Below are positions 63,601 to 64,000 of a stretch of 64,000 nt of DNA, one piece after another; position 1 is the stretch's first letter; each line of letters starts with the position of its first letter. The stretch is from NCBI GenBank assembly GCA_016125045.1, contig WGML01000006.1, positions 495,696 to 559,695 of the forward strand, written 5' to 3'. The notes beneath the pieces are model-generated. The model saw only the letters and a program-made list of their open reading frames with translations. It was not told the origin of the DNA and did not search any database. Position numbers and translations under genes: made by a program. The DNA is from a bacterium (lineage in GTDB: Bacteria; Pseudomonadota; Alphaproteobacteria; Caulobacterales; Hyphomonadaceae).

Positions 63601-63892
63601 CATTGCGGGACACGGGTTCGAGTGCAACCAGATGGGTGCGAGAGGCGAACGCCTCGTGCTGGGCCGGACGAACGCGGAGGATACGCAGCCGCCGCACGGC
63701 TTCTTGAGTCAGCGTATCGAGTATCGCTTCTGGAAACGTCGGCAGATCGTCTGGAGTGTTATAGTCAACGAACAGGATTTCGTCGTTCGGATGGGAGAGA
63801 ACGGCGGCGATGCAGTTGAGGCTGATGGCGGCTCGTTTGTGGAGGTTGTATCCGTGGGAGTCGTTGCGCCCGTATAGGAGGACGGAGATCAT
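60656..63892 (-). CDS. 1078-residue fusion: glycosyltransferase, methyltransferase-like and beta-sandwich domains
   Basis: Residues 1 to about 270 look like a GT-A glycosyltransferase (MISVLLYGRNDSHGYNLHKR, then STNTDMIF as the DxD-like metal site, and a late GWHVDANIARRM). The middle (about 290-600) has Rossmann-like segments I cannot assign. Residues about 640-840 resemble a class I methyltransferase with a weak SAM motif (RCLVVAPTPERTAAAL, YDAVVCTQS, VRPGGVFAF). The last 150 residues look like a beta-sandwich, perhaps carbohydrate-binding. It is coupled at both ends by ATGA overlaps. Only the domain order is seen; functions are inferred. Confidence 0.7.
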   Translation of the reverse strand: MISVLLYGRNDSHGYNLHKRAAISLNCIAAVLSHPNDEILFVDYNTPDDLPTFPEAILDTLTQEAVRRLRILRVRPAQHEAFASRTHLVALEPVSRNVALRRSNPANRWVLSTNTDMIFTIRRSGRTLTDVLGETPDGYYHLPRYELPECMWESLNRQDPEDAIARVRDWGRRFHLDEIVHSGFDNLYDAPGDFQLALREDLFAIDGFNEAMLLGWHVDANIARRMRLLRGRVDTLAGELAGYHCDHTRQATAVHRRERLENDPTRFVDNVTHTGVPEQAENWGLADAEVEEVSLASGSSARYLRALGATLREPAQQPYETSYVAETYNTLNYPAEHVLPFLVDLVSCAPPGVIVGYAGVRGDMFSLFANALRDLDPQARLLLPENLDWLKGGGIASSLEAWCDRPDLFIFEIGETPTVETGSPSFEGRRAGAVINALRAFLGAEERRQAEGARPRRVIAVNAIHTYFEPVVADAIAITLTPYSTRIRHGYVASDRMTGARRQARPAEVEEVGRMLSARMGRLAIAPPTEIRRLVRIAEAVPATGDGRGPQWEAALQFADPLLALLRDNGSTRAVARDPSELDLIAGLIGELRPSAHAGHAAGPAPDYALRDGPTDAATRLFDLEDWERPDWLALARRYYNGRATYDYTARSPNVWERVAILSELDLELSISSGGRAARPRCLVVAPTPERTAAALIDLGAQVDVLDPRYLLEPGASLFDWRSNISVGDLRLAEPAGWFVEEFERGRAQPYDAVVCTQSAIMFGGRASAATIVAALHPWVRPGGVFAFSAPAGLSDEEADGVLSRAFVLGDRLDADFAAATGFEPLRGRQVSMSRRTRDRIGRLADAPAGVDPVVSLDPAPNVVGLWFWRAGDDPRLDSAALIDLFSRPLVPDEEDARAFRVTTIRPEPGRGRPPSPHTPADASGGAAAVAAKRPFANGNQMTRLRAEPHAVLTPLGVRVEGEAPPGVFACADLGLAAAGTYELIIELQLKSPAAPDAVALVQLYSGSSLVHSVNLDLGATGFSGEEPGTGGSRRRQVVEFEIVPGASGVQPLEVRVHKPKGAAIELSALSAYFGVRP

Positions 63893-64000
63893 GAGTGGGT
63901 TGCATCCAGCTTTGCGTAGGCGGCTGCGAGACGTTCGACATATCGGTCGAAGGTGAAGGTCTGGGCCTGTTGGAGGCCGGCCTGGGAGAGCCAGGCGCGC
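63889..64000 (-). CDS. C-terminal end of a glycosyltransferase (partial)
   Basis: Only the last 36 residues are in the window (ending YVERLAAAYAKLDATHS); the gene continues beyond the right edge. The AQTFTFDRYVERLAAAY pattern is typical of the last helix of GT4 glycosyltransferases. Its TGA overlaps the start of the 1078-residue gene (ATGA), so it is the upstream partner in this leftward operon. Confidence 0.5.
   Translation of the reverse strand, partial: RAWLSQAGLQQAQTFTFDRYVERLAAAYAKLDATHS

Overview
The window comes from a high-GC (mid-60s percent by eye) Gram-negative chromosome, almost certainly an alphaproteobacterium. The clues are an alphaproteobacterial-type IF-3, gltD placed before gltB, rpmI-rplT followed by pheST, a DUF2793 protein of the kind linked to gene transfer agents, and many envelope and polysaccharide genes. 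A Caulobacterales- or Parvularculales-like marine lineage fits, but the sequence alone does not settle it. I see no rRNA, tRNA, CRISPR array, IS element or integrase. Coding density is high, and the only gene-free stretch over 300 bases is 42431-42967.

Region 1 (1-13 kb) is housekeeping: glutamate synthase (gltD, gltB), a small membrane protein, epoxyqueuosine reductase (queG), a monofunctional transglycosylase (mtgA), a secreted TPR protein, an SDR-type protein, a VOC protein, an alpha/beta hydrolase and a GT4 glycosyltransferase. Region 2 (13-25 kb) holds a GT9 glycosyltransferase, infC with an apparent ATA start codon, an I78 inhibitor-like lipoprotein, a hydrolase with a membrane domain, a type-B carboxylesterase, formate-THF ligase (fhs), then rpmI, rplT, pheS and pheT. 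A short leader ORF with a strong ribosome-binding site overlaps the rpmI start.

Region 3 (25-39 kb) is mixed. It has two secreted or lipoproteins flanking a dyad-rich divergent promoter, a DUF1697-RusA pair, a 500-residue membrane protein of unknown function, a Ca/Na antiporter, mannose-1-phosphate guanylyltransferase, a DUF4214 lipoprotein, a glycosyltransferase, and a leftward group zorA-like, zorB-like, transketolase, transaldolase. Region 4 (39-47 kb) makes sugar nucleotides (rmlA, C, B, D and a nucleotide-sugar dehydrogenase) and continues with NAD synthetase and adenine phosphoribosyltransferase.

Region 5 (47-64 kb) is the accessory part. It has five FkbM-type methyltransferase loci (one split by a frame change), a class I methyltransferase, a DUF2793/S74 spike-like protein, a 1007-residue radical-SAM protein with six 72-residue repeats, and a translationally coupled glycosyltransferase, giant fusion protein and FkbM methyltransferase. 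This looks like a locus for decorating a surface glycan or surface protein. Embedded in it is mtnA overlapping a fused class II aldolase/short-chain dehydrogenase. That pair could carry methylthioribose-1-phosphate (or 5-deoxyribose-1-phosphate) to DHAP plus an alcohol in two polypeptides, and it is the most testable metabolic proposal here.
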